64,000 nt of DNA. Source: Druceiella hillmani. Taxonomy: Eukaryota > Arthropoda > Insecta > Lepidoptera > Hepialidae. Positions within the stretch are counted from its first letter, which is position 1. Each line of letters opens with the position of its first letter. Both the position numbers and the translations under genes were made by a program. The notes beneath the pieces were generated by a model. It searched no databases and was not told where the DNA came from. It saw only the letters and a program-made list of their open reading frames with translations. Of the stretch, positions 10,967 through 24,397 are shown piece by piece. The stretch is from NCBI GenBank assembly GCA_039881145.1, contig JAYKKI010000061.1:10328001-10392000 (forward strand). Reading direction: 5' to 3'.

Positions 10967-12477
10967 CTGTATGTAAAATTAATCAATTTCCAACATTATT
11001 TACATAATAATGAAATGCTATTCAGTAAGTCGTTTCCATTTAGTTTTTTAAATGTATTTGATTAAAGGAAAATTCATATTTCCGCTAGTACATTGAATGA
11101 AAATGGAGATCGACAAGAAAGTAGGAAAAATTGTATCGTTTTCAAGTCAGATCAGTATTGAGGGTGCTACTATTTCGCGAATTCTCCATATTAGATTACC
11201 ATTTTATCCTTATCCTATATATTTTAATATCACATATTATCGTATCTTAATGGGACATTGAAATCAGTGACATAAACTAGTTAAATCAAGACTGAGCTTT
11301 CTAATAGACCATGCAAAATGAATTTAACATCGTTTCGAATAAATATTTATCCACATTTTATTTCAATTTATCTTCAATAACTGGTAGGTGCTTAACTATC
11401 TAACTTTTTGGATCATTTATGGAGTGTTGTTAAAAATAATGTAGAAGTCCATTATTGACAACTTAGATGGAATGTTGATATAAAAGTATTTTTAATTGAT
11501 TATTTATTTGTATCATTAAAGCTAGGTGTGCATCAATACTAATTGATATCTACATAAAATAAAATGGTTCAAAAGTATTAATAAATTCTCGATGGCTAAA
11601 TTATCCACATTTATATTTAAGGTACTGATGATAAAATACCGATTTCAGAAAACAAATATTACAAAATGTCTACTTTTATATTAAAATTTTACAAAAAATA
11701 GTCAAATTTTAATATAAAATTAGACACTTTATAATATTTATTTTCTGAATCGCATTTTATAGATAAAATGCTCAAATATCTGTATCAACGTTCATTAGTA
11801 TAACTGTCTCATGAATGCTTAAAATATGCTTTGATAAAATTGATACTCGGTAATGTTTGCTTAGAAAGTTCCAGGAATAAAATAAAAGCGAATAACGTAA
11901 GCTGACAATGTTAAACAATAAGGTCGAACTATGCTCTACACTATATATTTCTAGTGAAATGTAAGCCTATGTGCACATTAATTTTTATGTTGCAATAAAA
12001 TATTTTTAAGCTTATAAAGTATTAGTATTATTAGGTTCTTAAACAGTCGTTACTACGTACAACGCACCACATTTTCTATTGAAACCTTTACCTCGGTATC
12101 AAATATCAGTTGGCAACTAAGAGTCCCGCTTTCACAAATAGATGAATTAATAAATACATGGAAAAATAAATAAATTTACACTGGGGAATTGACAGGTGAG
12201 TTTATTAATTGCCATACCAATCATTTCATGTAACATTCATACTTACGGCAAAATGCCTGCGTATACTTCGAATTATATAATTTATTACTTGAAATAATAG
12301 TTTTATATTTTTTTGTGAATTAAACAAATTATCCAATAACAAATTATTTCGGTATATGAATTTTATTTTATTGGAAAGTTAAGCTTTAGTAATATTTTAT
12401 CGCAATGTATATTGAGAAGATCTATCGCGTAATAATTTTCTCTAAGAGTAATTTTTATCGTTACTCATTTAATTAAC
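10967..12477. other. no gene; contains an imperfect inverted repeat at 11635-11775
   Basis: AT-rich sequence. Within it, 'gatttcagaaaac' near 11640 and 'ttttctgaatcg' near 11742 are the outer ends of two arms of about 50 bases that pair imperfectly ('tttatattaaaatttta' against 'aaattttaatataaaa'), like a small MITE. No exon resembling the clip-domain exon was found here. Confidence 0.55.
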
Positions 12478-14420
12478 CTAAACGTAACGTAACTTAGTTG
12501 TTTCGTTTTCAGTCCAGCCACAGTGAATTTTCCGCAGTAGTTGCGAGTGATATCTGAGATAGAATCGAGACGCATCCAAAAAAAAAGAATCCACCTTGTC
12601 CCGCCCTAACTGCCAGCATAATGCGGTCGTAAATGATTTTTGTTCACGAGTCAGTAGTGGGACATTGCGAGTAACAATTGCTGCCATTTCTGCAATGTTG
12701 TACTGGGTGTTCATTAAATGAGATACACTTCGATTTGGCAAACACATATTGAAATGACTGAGTGGTAAGTTGGCAAAGACAACGCAAAGATCGTCGATAG
12801 CAATCAACGCTTCATTGTACATAGCGTCGCAGAATATAATAATTAGATCGTTCCACCGTGTACATTGAAGCTTTGTGTTCATCCCACAACGTATCTGCTC
12901 GTCCCGGGAAACATGTAGTCAACACTATGGCGAATAGTAGACGAATTTGTGTTGCTGTACGGCCCAATGCTGCTTCAGCAAGCACATCGTCCTAGTGAGT
13001 GTCGTCTTCGAGCAAGCCGAGTGCAAGGCACGCATCTTTATATATTGAATACTGTTGTTCATTCGTTTTGCGTATATATTGAAATGACAATGGGCCGGTG
13101 ACATTAACAAACAACAGTCGCAGATAGAAGCGCTCAGTCTGCCTTGGATTGACTGTATATACTCGACCCAAAATAGTTGAATAGCCAGGGCACACATCAA
13201 TTGGTGTGCCTTGTTTGCGGGGCATCATTCAAATGAGGAGCATTGACATTGGTATTATGAATTTGAAACACAGCCATATCGCTGCCTTTGTTCATACACT
13301 TGGAAATGTATTTAATGGACTTCACCGAACTGCAGAACTCAACATTAATATCAGCCTTGAATGTTTTGCTCAGCACAGGCGCAATTTAGTATAAGATAAT
13401 ATAATAAAATTGCGTAAACATTCATAAATGTTAATTCAAAATGAGTAATGATATTCATAATGAATGAAGTACCTTTAGCGGGATCTCGTTGTTTAATGTT
13501 TATGCAATATCCGTCTTGTCCCTTAAAGAAAATTAGCGAATATTGGAGAGCATCTTATGAACGGTGTGTGTCAACGATGGACTCCAGATTATTATTTCTT
13601 CTACGAATCACAATTTCTCGCGTCGCTGAGCGATCGCTAACCATGATTTCAGCAACGTCACCAACAACAGGCGCATTGAATCTACGCACGTGCTCTCCAG
13701 TGTGTTTCATGAGGATCGATGACAATAGCGTGATTGTCCCTTTACAATTCGTGCATGTGTGATTTGAAGAATTTCAATAATTCCTTGTGCTCATTCAATG
13801 GGGCGTCCAGCTCGCCGATGATGCGCCTGGCTTCATACAAATTGACGTTATTGTAGCCGCAACGCGCATCTACGCGATTGGCGATTGCGCGTTCGAGGTT
13901 CACACGATTGATGTCCTCACCGCCCATGAAGTATTTTGTAAAAATTTATGTGGTTTTTGGCATTGGTACACTTGCCTTTGTGGTACACTTGCCTTTTGAT
14001 TTTGAACCTTGAATTTTATGGTTGACCATTTGCCGTAATATTGTGAATTATTTCTGTTGCTCCGAACGATGTCATTTGGAAGCACAAATTGAATGTGGAC
14101 TTCAGGAACAGGTTTGAATCTGGATCCGGGCCGATGAGCAAGCCGTTCAATGATTCTGGTGGCGTCTTAATTTTTGGTTGTTGCACTTTTTCTGATGCAC
14201 AACACATGCGGGCTGACTCGTTTTTGAATTTGAGCGCATGCCAATAGGGACATTCTTTGTCCATATCACCAATTAGCACTTTCGAATGAGCGGAATATTC
14301 AATATCTGGCTCGTTCTTGAATGCGGGTCGAAGAAACGAATCGTCTCCGACGCGCTTGTCTCCGTTCCAATGGTCGTTGTTGATTTTCAGGTCATGCCTC
14401 TTTTGAATGAGATGCACGCA
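12478..14420 (-). mobile_element. decayed Helitron: Rep/helicase protein remnant
   Basis: Minus-strand frames in order match the long Rep-helicase protein of arthropod Helitrons. Positions 14417-14016 give the N-terminal region ('ALKFKNESARMCCASEKVQ', 'CFQMTSFGATEI'), 13927-13742 'NRVDARCGYNNVN' and 'LLKFFKSHMHEL', and about 13720-13448 'EHVRRFNAPVV' and 'ATREIVIRRRNNNLES'. Then come 13395-13290 'TFKADINVEFCSSVKSIKY', 13228-12992 'RVYTVNPRQTERFYLRLL' and 12882-12478 a segment leading to 'FFLDASRFY', where the helicase Walker A should follow but does not. Stops, frameshifts and internal deletions have removed the segment that should hold the HUH Rep motif, and the helicase. Ends (5'-TC, CTRR-3') were not identified. 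Confidence 0.85.
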
Positions 14421-15059
14421 ATTGCGACGTGCTCACATGCACATTTTCGTTATCTGTTGGATTTGTTCGTCTGTTCTATTTGCTCTACTATTTCGCATAT
14501 TTGTTATTTTATTCGTTCGAGAGCCCAAATAGGCCCCTTGCGTCTTGCTGGCATTGTTCACTGTGACACACACACAAACACACAAATACATCAAATTGTT
14601 GTGCATACTGACAAAAACGGTATGCCGATAATGTATTTATTCTTTTAGTATTTTACAAACTTTTCAGTCTTTTTCTTGTAAATTAAAATGAATTGTGCAA
14701 TTTCTTGTAAATTAAAATAAATTGTGCAAAATTTTGCACGCACTGCGTTGTGATACATAACAAATGAAGAATTAAATGTCAAAGTGACGCGACGCTCTAC
14801 GTGAATGACTTGCGCATGAGTGGATGAAAGTTCGATGAGGCGGACGTAGCGCCATCTGTCGTTCAACAATATAAATAATTTCTTTCTGTTTGAAAAACAT
14901 TTACAGGCACTAAATTATTTGGATTTTGTTCATACAAAAATAATAAAATTGCGATTAGAAAATGGGGGTTGGGAGTGGGAGGATGAAATAGGTATTTTGA
15001 TGCCAAATCTAAAAAAATAAAAAAAAAATTTCCTCAAAAAAAATTTAAATTTGTTTTTC
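14421..15059. other. Helitron 5' flank and unassigned sequence
   Basis: This lies upstream of the Helitron coding remnant on its strand and may include its leader. A short CA-rich tract occurs at 14570-14590 and a duplicated word ('tcttgtaaattaaaat') at about 14674 and 14704. No separate gene was seen. Confidence 0.4.
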
Positions 15060-15215
15060 TGAATAGGGACAGCCTAATCATCTAGTGGTTTGAAATATAC
15101 TTTCCGACCTATTCTCATACCTACCAAATATAAATAAAAAATTCATAAAAATCGGTTGAGCCGTTTCGGAGGAGCGCGACAACAAACACGGTGTCCAGAG
15201 GTTTTCATATATTAG
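15060..15215 (+). repeat. LINE/SINE 3'-tail-like repeat
   Basis: The words 'aaaatcggttgagccgttt' and 'ggaggagcgcgacaacaaac', followed by 'catatattagatta', resemble the 3' ends of RTE-like LINEs and derived SINEs common in Lepidoptera and other insects. There is no coding sequence. Family naming is from memory only. Confidence 0.55.
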
Positions 15216-17585
15216 ATTATACATATATTTTTTCTTTCTAATTATATTGCTTGTATTTTTAGTATTTAATATCTAATAGTATAGTTATGAGAAACAATTT
15301 ATACCCGGTTTTTTATTTTAATCTACTAATTGAATTAAGCGCTCTATATTTAATCGATTGAAGGATTTATGGAAACCTAGCTCATCGTCTACAGGTCTCG
15401 TCGGGTTTTTTTTTCATTAACACGTAAATATGTACGCTGTCAAAAAACTACTACTAACCTACTAAATATACCATAATTTAAATTAGTGATAGATATTTGG
15501 TTACTATTTTTCTATTTCTGGTTACCGACCATCCTGAATATGAGCTAGCCTTCTGACGGGAAATATGCTTTAAATTTGAATATTATATAAGTGTTACGTT
15601 ACAATAATTTCCATAACATAATTTCGGCAAACTTTTTCATTAAAAACTTAACATATTTACTAAAATATATAAATATGAAAATATGCTCGCTCAATCGTTA
15701 TCAATACAGCGCTGAATTGTATAAATCAAATCCATTAGTTATTTCATCATTAATAGTATAATCGGAATAAGGTCAAGTAATTGGATAGCTTTAGGATTCC
15801 TCCAAAAAATACGGATCCCTTATAAGATCTGTTCTTCTGTCACAGCTGTTTTTCTCAGAAACTATGCGACACAGAAAGTTTAATTTCGGCTAGAAATATC
15901 CCTTATTAATTCATATATTTCGCACTATTTAACTTTTTAAAAATATTCACATAAGTATTAAAATGAGTTTAAATAAAGTACAGCAATTTGTCAAATGTTT
16001 TTATATAATATAACTTTCATCTTAAAGAGCTCGTTATGTAGGTAAAATCTAATTTTTTCTAATTATAAATTGCATATTTAAAAATATATTCTGAAAAATG
16101 TGTGAAAGCATACACTTTCCGCTTGTTTCCAACAAGCGAGCCAAAAATCATGAAAAAACTGATAAACTATAACGATTATTTTAGGACTGCAGTTTTTTAA
16201 ATATTCACCATGTTTTAAGGCTGTATAAGAAAAAATAGACAATATAATTAGATTGTGAACATTTTATATTTGTAAATGGTCTAATAAATATGCTATGAAT
16301 CCTTAAATGTATAGAAACGCCTAAATTACCGATATTGAATAAAACTTGACAGGTTTATTCGTTGTTGGTATTGTATCTAATCGAAGGTGAAATTATAAGG
16401 TTATTGCATGTCCCAATTCATACAAAAGCCAGCACAATTTGTCGTTTTCAAAGTTTCGTACTTCAGTTAAAAAAATGCAACCTTATGAGATCATTCACGT
16501 ACCTAACTGTCTGTCTGTTCTTCTATCTGTCAGTCATAGTCGATTTTCTCAAAAATCGTTTGACATAGAAACTTGTAAATCGGCATAATTATCGATCATA
16601 ATAGGTTGGAGTATCATATAATAGTACTACTTATAAAAAGAGTTTTTCTTAGCATTTTTGTCTGACTAGTTGGTTACTGGATACTTATATCGAAGCTTTA
16701 GAATTTCAGTTTTTGAGATATTTCTTAATTCACGTCTGTGTGAAATGTACTATGCGATAACCTTATAGAAAAATAAAATTTTTGGTATTTCTAAATAATT
16801 TAAAAATATCATAGCTGCTAAAGTATACACAGGACCCTTGTAGCGCGAGTTCTACTCGTAATTGACCAGGTTTTCTAAATTTACTTTATACATTATATTT
16901 TACAATATATTATATTTTACAATAATCCAAGATTATAAGTATTTCTTGAATCCAAAGTTATAGTGCATACATTATGTAAAGTAAGGAAATTTTGGGACTT
17001 TAATCTGTAATAGTACATGAGTAGATTGCAATACACTTAATTTTTTTTAATCATACCACTTTTCTTTTATATTTAAAAATTGAATTAAGTCCTTAGCATG
17101 AAAATGCATCACCCTATATCTTATATTTCGATAAAAGTAAGAAATGTGGCAATATTGCATGATTACTCTTCTTAGATACTTCTTCTTCATTTGCGTAGTT
17201 TCACCATAAAAGGGATAAAAAATAAAAGGATATCAAAATTAATTTCAAAGCCAACTTTGTTTATATTTCGTAAACCTAAGTTATTGCCATTTAAAAATCT
17301 TTAACACACATTCATTGTTCCCTCGAATATTAAAGGTTATAAAAAATATTATCGTCGATTTTTAAAATAAAATTGTCGGAACACCTATTAGTACGATCTT
17401 TTTACTCATTTGTCGTTTAGATAAATTATTATTCACTCCTTATTAATAAAATAATATTAATTTTAATTGCTAATTTCAAATTCGAACTTTATTGATTATT
17501 TATTATATAATATGGCAACACTCTCGTTAGAATATTTTTGAAAGTTTAGTTTGACATAACAGTTAATTGAAATTAGACTTATATT
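15216..17585. other. no gene recognised
   Basis: AT-rich, with only short frames that lack family features. A small direct repeat of 'attatattttacaatat' occurs near 16890-16925. Confidence 0.5.
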
Positions 17586-20460
17586 ACTACGTAAGGACGG
17601 GCCCATAGCAACTGAAAAATGTCCCACTAGAAACGGCGCTATATGGCGAAATTAGCAGCGTGTCATTTCAGTTGGCATTTCGATTCTCGTGATTGCGTTT
17701 ATCCTGATAACAATAAAAAAAATGTCGGATTGTATATTTAAAATTTATTAAAATTACAGTTCGAGAATTTAAACAAAGGTTGATGAATGTTAACTTCGGT
17801 TTATAATCGTTTCTTAAACATGTTTTTATTATTTATTGAAAAAAGAGCTGTATGTTCAGTAACTACACGAAGCTCAACGTTGTGACCTTGTAAGGACGTA
17901 CTTTCACACATAATATTTTTTTAAATATTAATTTTGTTTGCTGTGATATTTGAAAATCGACTGATGTGTAAGGTGCCGGAAAAACAGGAAACCTAAGAAG
18001 CAAAAAGAATAAGTATTTATTCATCTGTCTGTCACATCAATAACTCGAAAACTTCTTAACCGATAAACTAAAAACTGGAAATGTAAGTGTAAAATGTGAA
18101 TACGTTTGAGTCATTAGTGATTAAATATAACCAACGCATATACTTTTTGACAAAGTCTATGCATGAAAAACATACGTGCACTCATACATTGTGTTTTTAA
18201 TGAATCAGAATAATGTTTACTATGTTGCAGATTATTAAAATAATTTTCCAGTTTATTATGTGTGAGAAGCGCAAAAATGATTTCGCAGACTAAAGAAAAG
18301 AATAGTATCTTATCAGTGGAAAGTATGCGTGTGTGTGTGCGCACGCGCCCGAAGACCGGTAATATAACTAATTTTGGAAACCACTGCTTTTCGTTAGAAA
18401 ACAGAAACGACAAATTTTCTAAATAGTTAACCTTCTAAATAATAATTATATACATATAATAAAATGGTAACAGAGTGAATTCTGTCCATAGAAAATATTT
18501 TAAAAAGAGAGAGAAAAAATTGAAATAACTTTCCTCATTTCGAATTTCACGGGAGCGAAGTCGTAGGCACAGCTAGTTGGAAATATTTGCAAATAATGTC
18601 TCTCTCTAAAACCAATTTAAATTTATTGTGTCAAATATGTCATTATTTTTTAAAGCAGGGAATATCAATTAGAAAAAGATTTTTTGTAAAGATAAATAAA
18701 ACAGGAAAGTATAACGTAATTCAAGGTAATTTAATAATATTCGGTATAACCTATGAATTTTATTGTGACAGAGATATTGAAAATTCACGTGTTCTTTAAA
18801 TACATCTTGCACATTTTCAATTTTGCTCTAAAGTAATAAACAAAATAATATAAAATACGAAGAAAAGGGTAAATTATTGTCGAAAAGGTACCATAGATAT
18901 ATAGACGGTAAATATTATATTATAATTTTTTTAAGACAAATGTTATTTTTTTTAATATTAACTTTTTAATCGCTGATGAAGTATAAATCGGTTTTTGTAT
19001 AATCATCATACCAACGCCGACAACTATAAGCACGCAACTTTCCGATTCAGAGAATAAATTAAAACAGATTGGTACAGAATGAAGTTGAAATAATTTAGCC
19101 ACTTTAATTTCGATCCATTCCTGACATATTTATATAGTATAGTGCCTTTGTATTTGCCTGTTACAATCGCCTTCTGTTATATTAAAATAACTTTTCTCGT
19201 TACTTTACATAAATTCCAAGCTATTTAAGCATTGTTACATGAATATACAAGCGTACAAATTGAAAACCATTCCTTCTTTAATTTAGTTAAAAAATAATAA
19301 AACAAGATAACGCCACGACAACATTACCTCTACGGTCCCATACTGACAGTCATGTGACCGACGAAGTAGTTTCGTTTAATTGCAATAGATGGCGCAGATG
19401 AATTGGTGTTGTCATTTTCGATTTGGTTTTTGTGCCTTTAGTTGTATCTTGATATTTAGATCAATGATTTAATGCGATTTTATTCTGTCAAATGATTTGT
19501 GATATTGAGTGAGTGAAATTACGATTATGTCGTTTTTTAGTGCTGATGGAACATGGTATTAGTATGCCAAATGTCATTGTGATAGTCCTACGTCGAACGT
19601 TGTCCAACAACAGAGTCTTGTTACGATCAATTCAATATAGGAGGATAACTCGTCATTTCAGTAATATCAGGTGATATTTCTCCGACAATATCGATAAACA
19701 TAGAACAAAATATGCTAACTCATTTTATAAGGATGCAAAATTCGAATACCAGACGCATAACGTAAATAATTTAAGTCAAAATGAATGTCGTCGTTTGCGA
19801 AAGTGCGGTACGGGGAAGTACGGGGAAGACACGTAGCACTGAAATGGAACATAAAATTTAGGTATGTGTAGATACTAAATATATTCTGCAACAAAATTAT
19901 TTGTATTTTAAATACTATATACGCGTGTTTGAAAAAGGGGGTTTTTTGAACCGTATGTCATTTCATTTTGACACTTGACAGTTTGTAAACTTTGCAGTAA
20001 ACGTACACGTTGCCAAACTGATATGTAATGTAAATATTATAGGGTGTTAATTTACACATAATTATGATTTCATACAAAATTTAAACTTTAATTATTTTAT
20101 AAACTTGGCGACTAGTTTACAAAAATAACGTATTGTCACATTACACATGATTAACGGGACAAGCGTTTGAAGTGACAAAGTTTCCTTCATACACATACAT
20201 ACACATTTTGAAGACGAGTTAATTGAAGAGCTCTATATTTTGAGTTAGTTTTTAATTTGTAAAAACTTTTGAAGACGCTTCGGGGAGTCTATGCGGCTGA
20301 AATAATGGAACGTGCAAAAAAAAAATTAAAAATACCTGGTATTTTAAGCATTTTTTTTCAAAAACTTTTAACGTCGCCTACCTACGGTAGACGTTAATGT
20401 TACGTACCTGACAGCTTAAAACTTGCTAGGTTTAATTTATGGACCCGTCTTTTGTGTCCT
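17586..20460. other. no gene; possible remnant of a DNA transposon
   Basis: The word 'gacgggcccatag' at about 17597 and its near reverse complement 'ttatggacccgtc' at about 20440 could be degenerate terminal repeats, but the match is short. Inside, GC-richer patches at 17600-17710 and 19320-19440 and a duplicated 'gtacggggaa' near 19807 are the only features. A LINE-like tail ('gggagcgaagtcgtaggc') lies at 18546-18580. No transposase was found. Confidence 0.25.
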
Positions 20461-22019
20461 CTATACATATAGAGGCCAGCAACAATATCACCAATAAAAA
20501 TTGAAATGGTCTAATGGTCTATATGTAAGTAAATATGTAAATTATATAAATATTTTCCATGAATGAACATTTGTCAACGTTACTGTCAAGTTAAAAATAA
20601 TAATATTCAGTTTCGTTTTGCAATTTTTTACTATTCTTCGCATTGGCAACTCGCCAGATGACTCGTATTTTGTTTTAAGTCTCCTAATTTTCGTATGCCT
20701 ACAAATTTTCTTAACTCTACTTCATAATTGGTTTTCAATGTTTAATTGTTTTATGATACCGAACCAAAGGCTAGTATTTTTATGATCAAATTAAAGATAA
20801 TGAAATGCATAAGATTGATGTCATTCATGACATAAATATTAATACCATTAGCCATTATTACTCTTACGGATACATTCAACAAATACTACGGTTGTATTTC
20901 CCTCTAAATAAGAAAGAGCACATATCATATCTATGTTCTACATGCGGTCAAACTAGCTGCTCTAATAAAGCTTCATGCATTTAGATAAATACATCTTTTA
21001 TCCAAAGTATTGTTTTCTCAATAAGCATGGGATCCTGAATAATTTTCAATTTATTTTTAAATAACAAGTCTTCCGTTATTCTAGTAAAAGTTCCTCATCC
21101 TTAAAAGATAATTAAGAAGAAGAGGTATGAATTATATTCAACTTAATATGACATCCTCGAATTTATTAGCTTTACTTGCATTATTCCGCTGTAAGTAAAT
21201 TTACATCATACCTTTTTGATTTTAGACGGTGTATGAGAATATCCTTTCAAAAGCCTTTGGCCAATCCTATTTTTTTTTATTACTGTAATCATAAAACCTA
21301 CAACGTTATTAACATGTATATACAGACAATCTCTATATTTATACACGTACCACTGATTTTAGTCATAATTTAACCAATATAAATTCTCTAAATGGTGTAA
21401 ATAAAAACTAGTTGATTGGTTAAAAATAGTTTTAAAAATGGCGTCTTTACCGTGAAACCTATTAAGTTTATGACAATTATTATTGCTGGAAACAGACCAG
21501 ATGTATTCTAGTTTCATTAAAGCGATTCAACATTTTTATCATTAGAGAGTAAGGTTATATTCTATTATAATTTTGTTTAATAGTGCTTACTACACTTACT
21601 TGTATATGGAAATATTCATAATCTTAATATATTCACTGTCCAAGTAGTTTTTAGTGGCTATCCTATAACGTCCAATTTTTTTGTACATTAATCTTTTGTA
21701 ATCCTTAGGTTTTGAATAGGAAGAGACGTAAAACGTAATAATGATGTAAATAAACCTGAAACGTAACAACTTTCAGCGTGCATTATAGGTGATGCATGAA
21801 CGTAGGAGCTGTGTTGTTGTGTATCGTACCTAATACACAGACTTTTCAAATAAAAGATAGCCTTTTTTTATGACAGGCACCCGGTTTTGAGGCTAGCAGC
21901 ACTTATTTCAATGAAAGTTTTTGACATATATTGCCAAAAATTTCGTTATTCATACGTCAAAAAAGTTTACTAAGCTTGAATAAAAATTTTCGTACACTGC
22001 GTGTTGTTATCGTGTAACA
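20461..22019. other. no gene recognised
   Basis: AT-rich sequence without family matches. The + strand frame at 21176-21373 shows no protein family features and is probably chance. Confidence 0.45.
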
Positions 22020-22151
22020 ATGTCATTTAGATCTTTGACGGACGCTCAAATACGAATCTTCGAAGATAATGAAGATGAAGATGAATTTATGCAAGATTTT
22101 GGCGATCCAGCTATAGCAAACTCCGTATTCGTTTGCCAAACAGGAATTTAA
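22020..22151 (+). CDS. small acidic ORF, 43 aa, possibly the N-terminus of a lost transposase
   Basis: ATG at 22020 opens a 43-codon frame reading 'MSFRSLTDAQIRIFED', then an acidic run (DNEDEDE), then 'FMQDFGDPAIANSVF', with TAA at 22149-22151. Its composition is more protein-like than neighbouring frames. Acidic N-termini are common in piggyBac-like and some other transposases, but nothing recognisable follows the stop. The start is chosen only because it is the first ATG. It may be chance. Confidence 0.25.
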   Translation: MSFRSLTDAQIRIFEDNEDEDEFMQDFGDPAIANSVFVCQTGI

Positions 22152-22894
22152 ATAACATAGGCAGACGCTTTTGTTTGACGTGTAATAACTTCTCAAATGT
22201 TTAATAATCAAAGCGTAAGTTTACGTCTTTCATAGAAGGATATATTTGTATACGTACATTTTAAGCATATTAGTGTTACCTTGAAAGTATGATAGATATA
22301 TTTTAGTTTTATTAACGTCATACAGGCCTGAGTATTTGAAATTCTAGACGTTATCGAATTCTTGTATTTAGGGTGCGTAGTATTGTGTGTTCAGACCGCC
22401 AAAGGAAACTTTCATAAGTATTTGTTTGTAAACACGTCTCCTCTAATTAATTCAATGTTTATATATTTGACTCTTCGTAACCTTTAAATAATAGTTGAAC
22501 ACCGAAACAGTTGAAAAACATAATCTGTTATCAAATAGGTACAAACATATACATAAATAATATGTGTAACTGAAATTAAAGTCGATGAAGATAAATTTAT
22601 AATTATGGACGAAAGTCACGTATACCTAAACTGTAAGGTCAGCACGTTTCTCATTACATTTCTTCGAAAGATGATTAAGTTATCGGTAAATAACAATTTA
22701 ATATAGTCAAAAAGACATGCATTGATCATATATAAATACGCAATAAATATGGTAAAAATATTAACTAACGACTGAATTACTTTAACTTCCTCCATACGTA
22801 GTTTAAGAATAACAGAAGAGTTTCGATTATCTACCCTACACTGTGTTTAGATATGTACGAACAATATGGTACGTTCATATATGAGTCGTTTCGA

Positions 22895-23205
22895 TGAACA
22901 CTTCAATTTATTTTGTTGGCACGTGACAGTTTGCACATAAAAGCTTTTGCTTTGTGAAATACTTAGCAAAGAATCCATTTAAATTCGATATCGTTGTTTA
23001 TGCATTACAGAAATTAATGACTATTATCAATTAGTAAAATATATTAATTACTTAATGTACGTAACAAAATGTGATATGAATTTAGTACCGAATGTTTTTG
23101 TATTAGCAATTCAATTTGTTTTGCTGGCACCAGTTTGCATACAAAAGTATTTGCTTAGTGAAAAACCTAGTAAGGATAAAAACCATTCAAATTTCTAAAT
23201 TCTTT
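22895..23205. repeat. diverged direct repeat (about 90 bp, two copies)
   Basis: Copy 1 (about 22895-22985) and copy 2 (about 23110-23200) share 'ttcaatttattttgttggca'-like and 'cagtttgca...aaaagtatttgctt'-like words in the same order, offset by about 210 bases. The array lies immediately outside arm B of the inverted duplication. Confidence 0.65.
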
Positions 23206-24110
23206 TTGTGACTTCGAATTTATCTACAGTGCATATCCACCACTTTATCTTAAAACTTAAATTTTTGAATAAACTAAAAAACTCTTTTACAAACTGTACG
23301 TTGAGTACATGCGCCTGCCATAATGTCAGTATATGTTGTAATGAATAAGGAGAAATGTTAAATGAAATATTAATATTTGTTAATGGTTTAATAGAAATAT
23401 TATTAGTCCTTGAATATTTTTGTATCTTAGCTCTACGAAACCCTCCCAGAGCCAGTTTTACACAAACTTCACAGGTTTTTATGATTACTTTCTGTGACCC
23501 ACTAACTTACCGTTAATTTTAACATCAATTTTTTCTGTCCAAGCTCAAAAAATATTTTAGGGTTCCGCACCATAACGATAAAAAGGAACAGGTAGAGTTC
23601 CGCACCATAACGATACTATCTATGGATTCACGTAAAATGCCTGCCAAAACCTTAAAAATACATTTTCCCTCTTAACAAAGTTTTGTCACCGTGCCTCTTA
23701 ACGAAGTCTTAGTTACCATAAACGTTTATAGATCGGATTCAATTATTGTTGGTGAGTCACAAATTTAATTTGGTTAATTATCTGTAGAAAAAACCCTCAA
23801 TAAGCGAGTTCGACTCGCATACTCGAGTTCGACTCGACAGCTTTATTTAGATAATTTTAAATTCTTCTTGATTGCAGCTAAATGATTTGTGAGCTGTTGT
23901 GCAATACATATGCATTATACCAATGGTATCTTATAAATAAAAAATAAGAATTTTTTTTTATTTTGTCTTTTGAAGACATTTTTGCATGTTCGTATACAGA
24001 ATAAATTTTGGTCAGTGACCGAATTTTAAAGAGTGATTGAGAATCGGCAACTAAATCATAAAATGAAAAAAATTACTTTTTTTTTTTTTCTTTCTGTATA
24101 ATTAAATTTT

Positions 24111-24245
24111 GTGAAATACGTCCTGACTGCAGCGCACTGCAATACAAAGCAGCTTTGTGGTGTGCGCATTCGGGAATACGACATGAGACGCCCTCACGAT
24201 TATATCAGATATTTGAACAAGAACTACTATGCGCCACCGTACCAG
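24111..24245 (+). pseudogene. clip-protease exon-4-like pseudo-exon (arm B)
   Basis: The frame reads 'KYVLTAAHCNTKQLCGVRI', continues to 'NKNYYAPPYQ' and ends at a donor (cag|gtttgt), matching exon 4 of the intact gene. The catalytic His motif TAAHC is kept, unlike the arm A copy. Compared with arm A, about 50 bases spanning the splice acceptor and the CGGVL segment are deleted, so the exon cannot be spliced as a normal exon 4. Two cysteines of the intact gene's exon are replaced. No neighbouring protease exons were found in this orientation. Confidence 0.9.
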
Positions 24246-24363
24246 GTTTGTTCATCTTTTGGAGGGTACAAGGTTTCAATGATTTATCCTATCATTACCT
24301 GCTGAATTTAAAACATTATTCCTTTACTTCTTTCCTAGTAGCGATTTTAAAGAAATATATATA

Positions 24364-24397
<34 letters not shown>

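Noticed and set aside
14565..14595. CA-rich tract considered as a Helitron or CRISPR-like repeat
   Set aside because: It is a short simple-sequence run without spacers or terminal structure.
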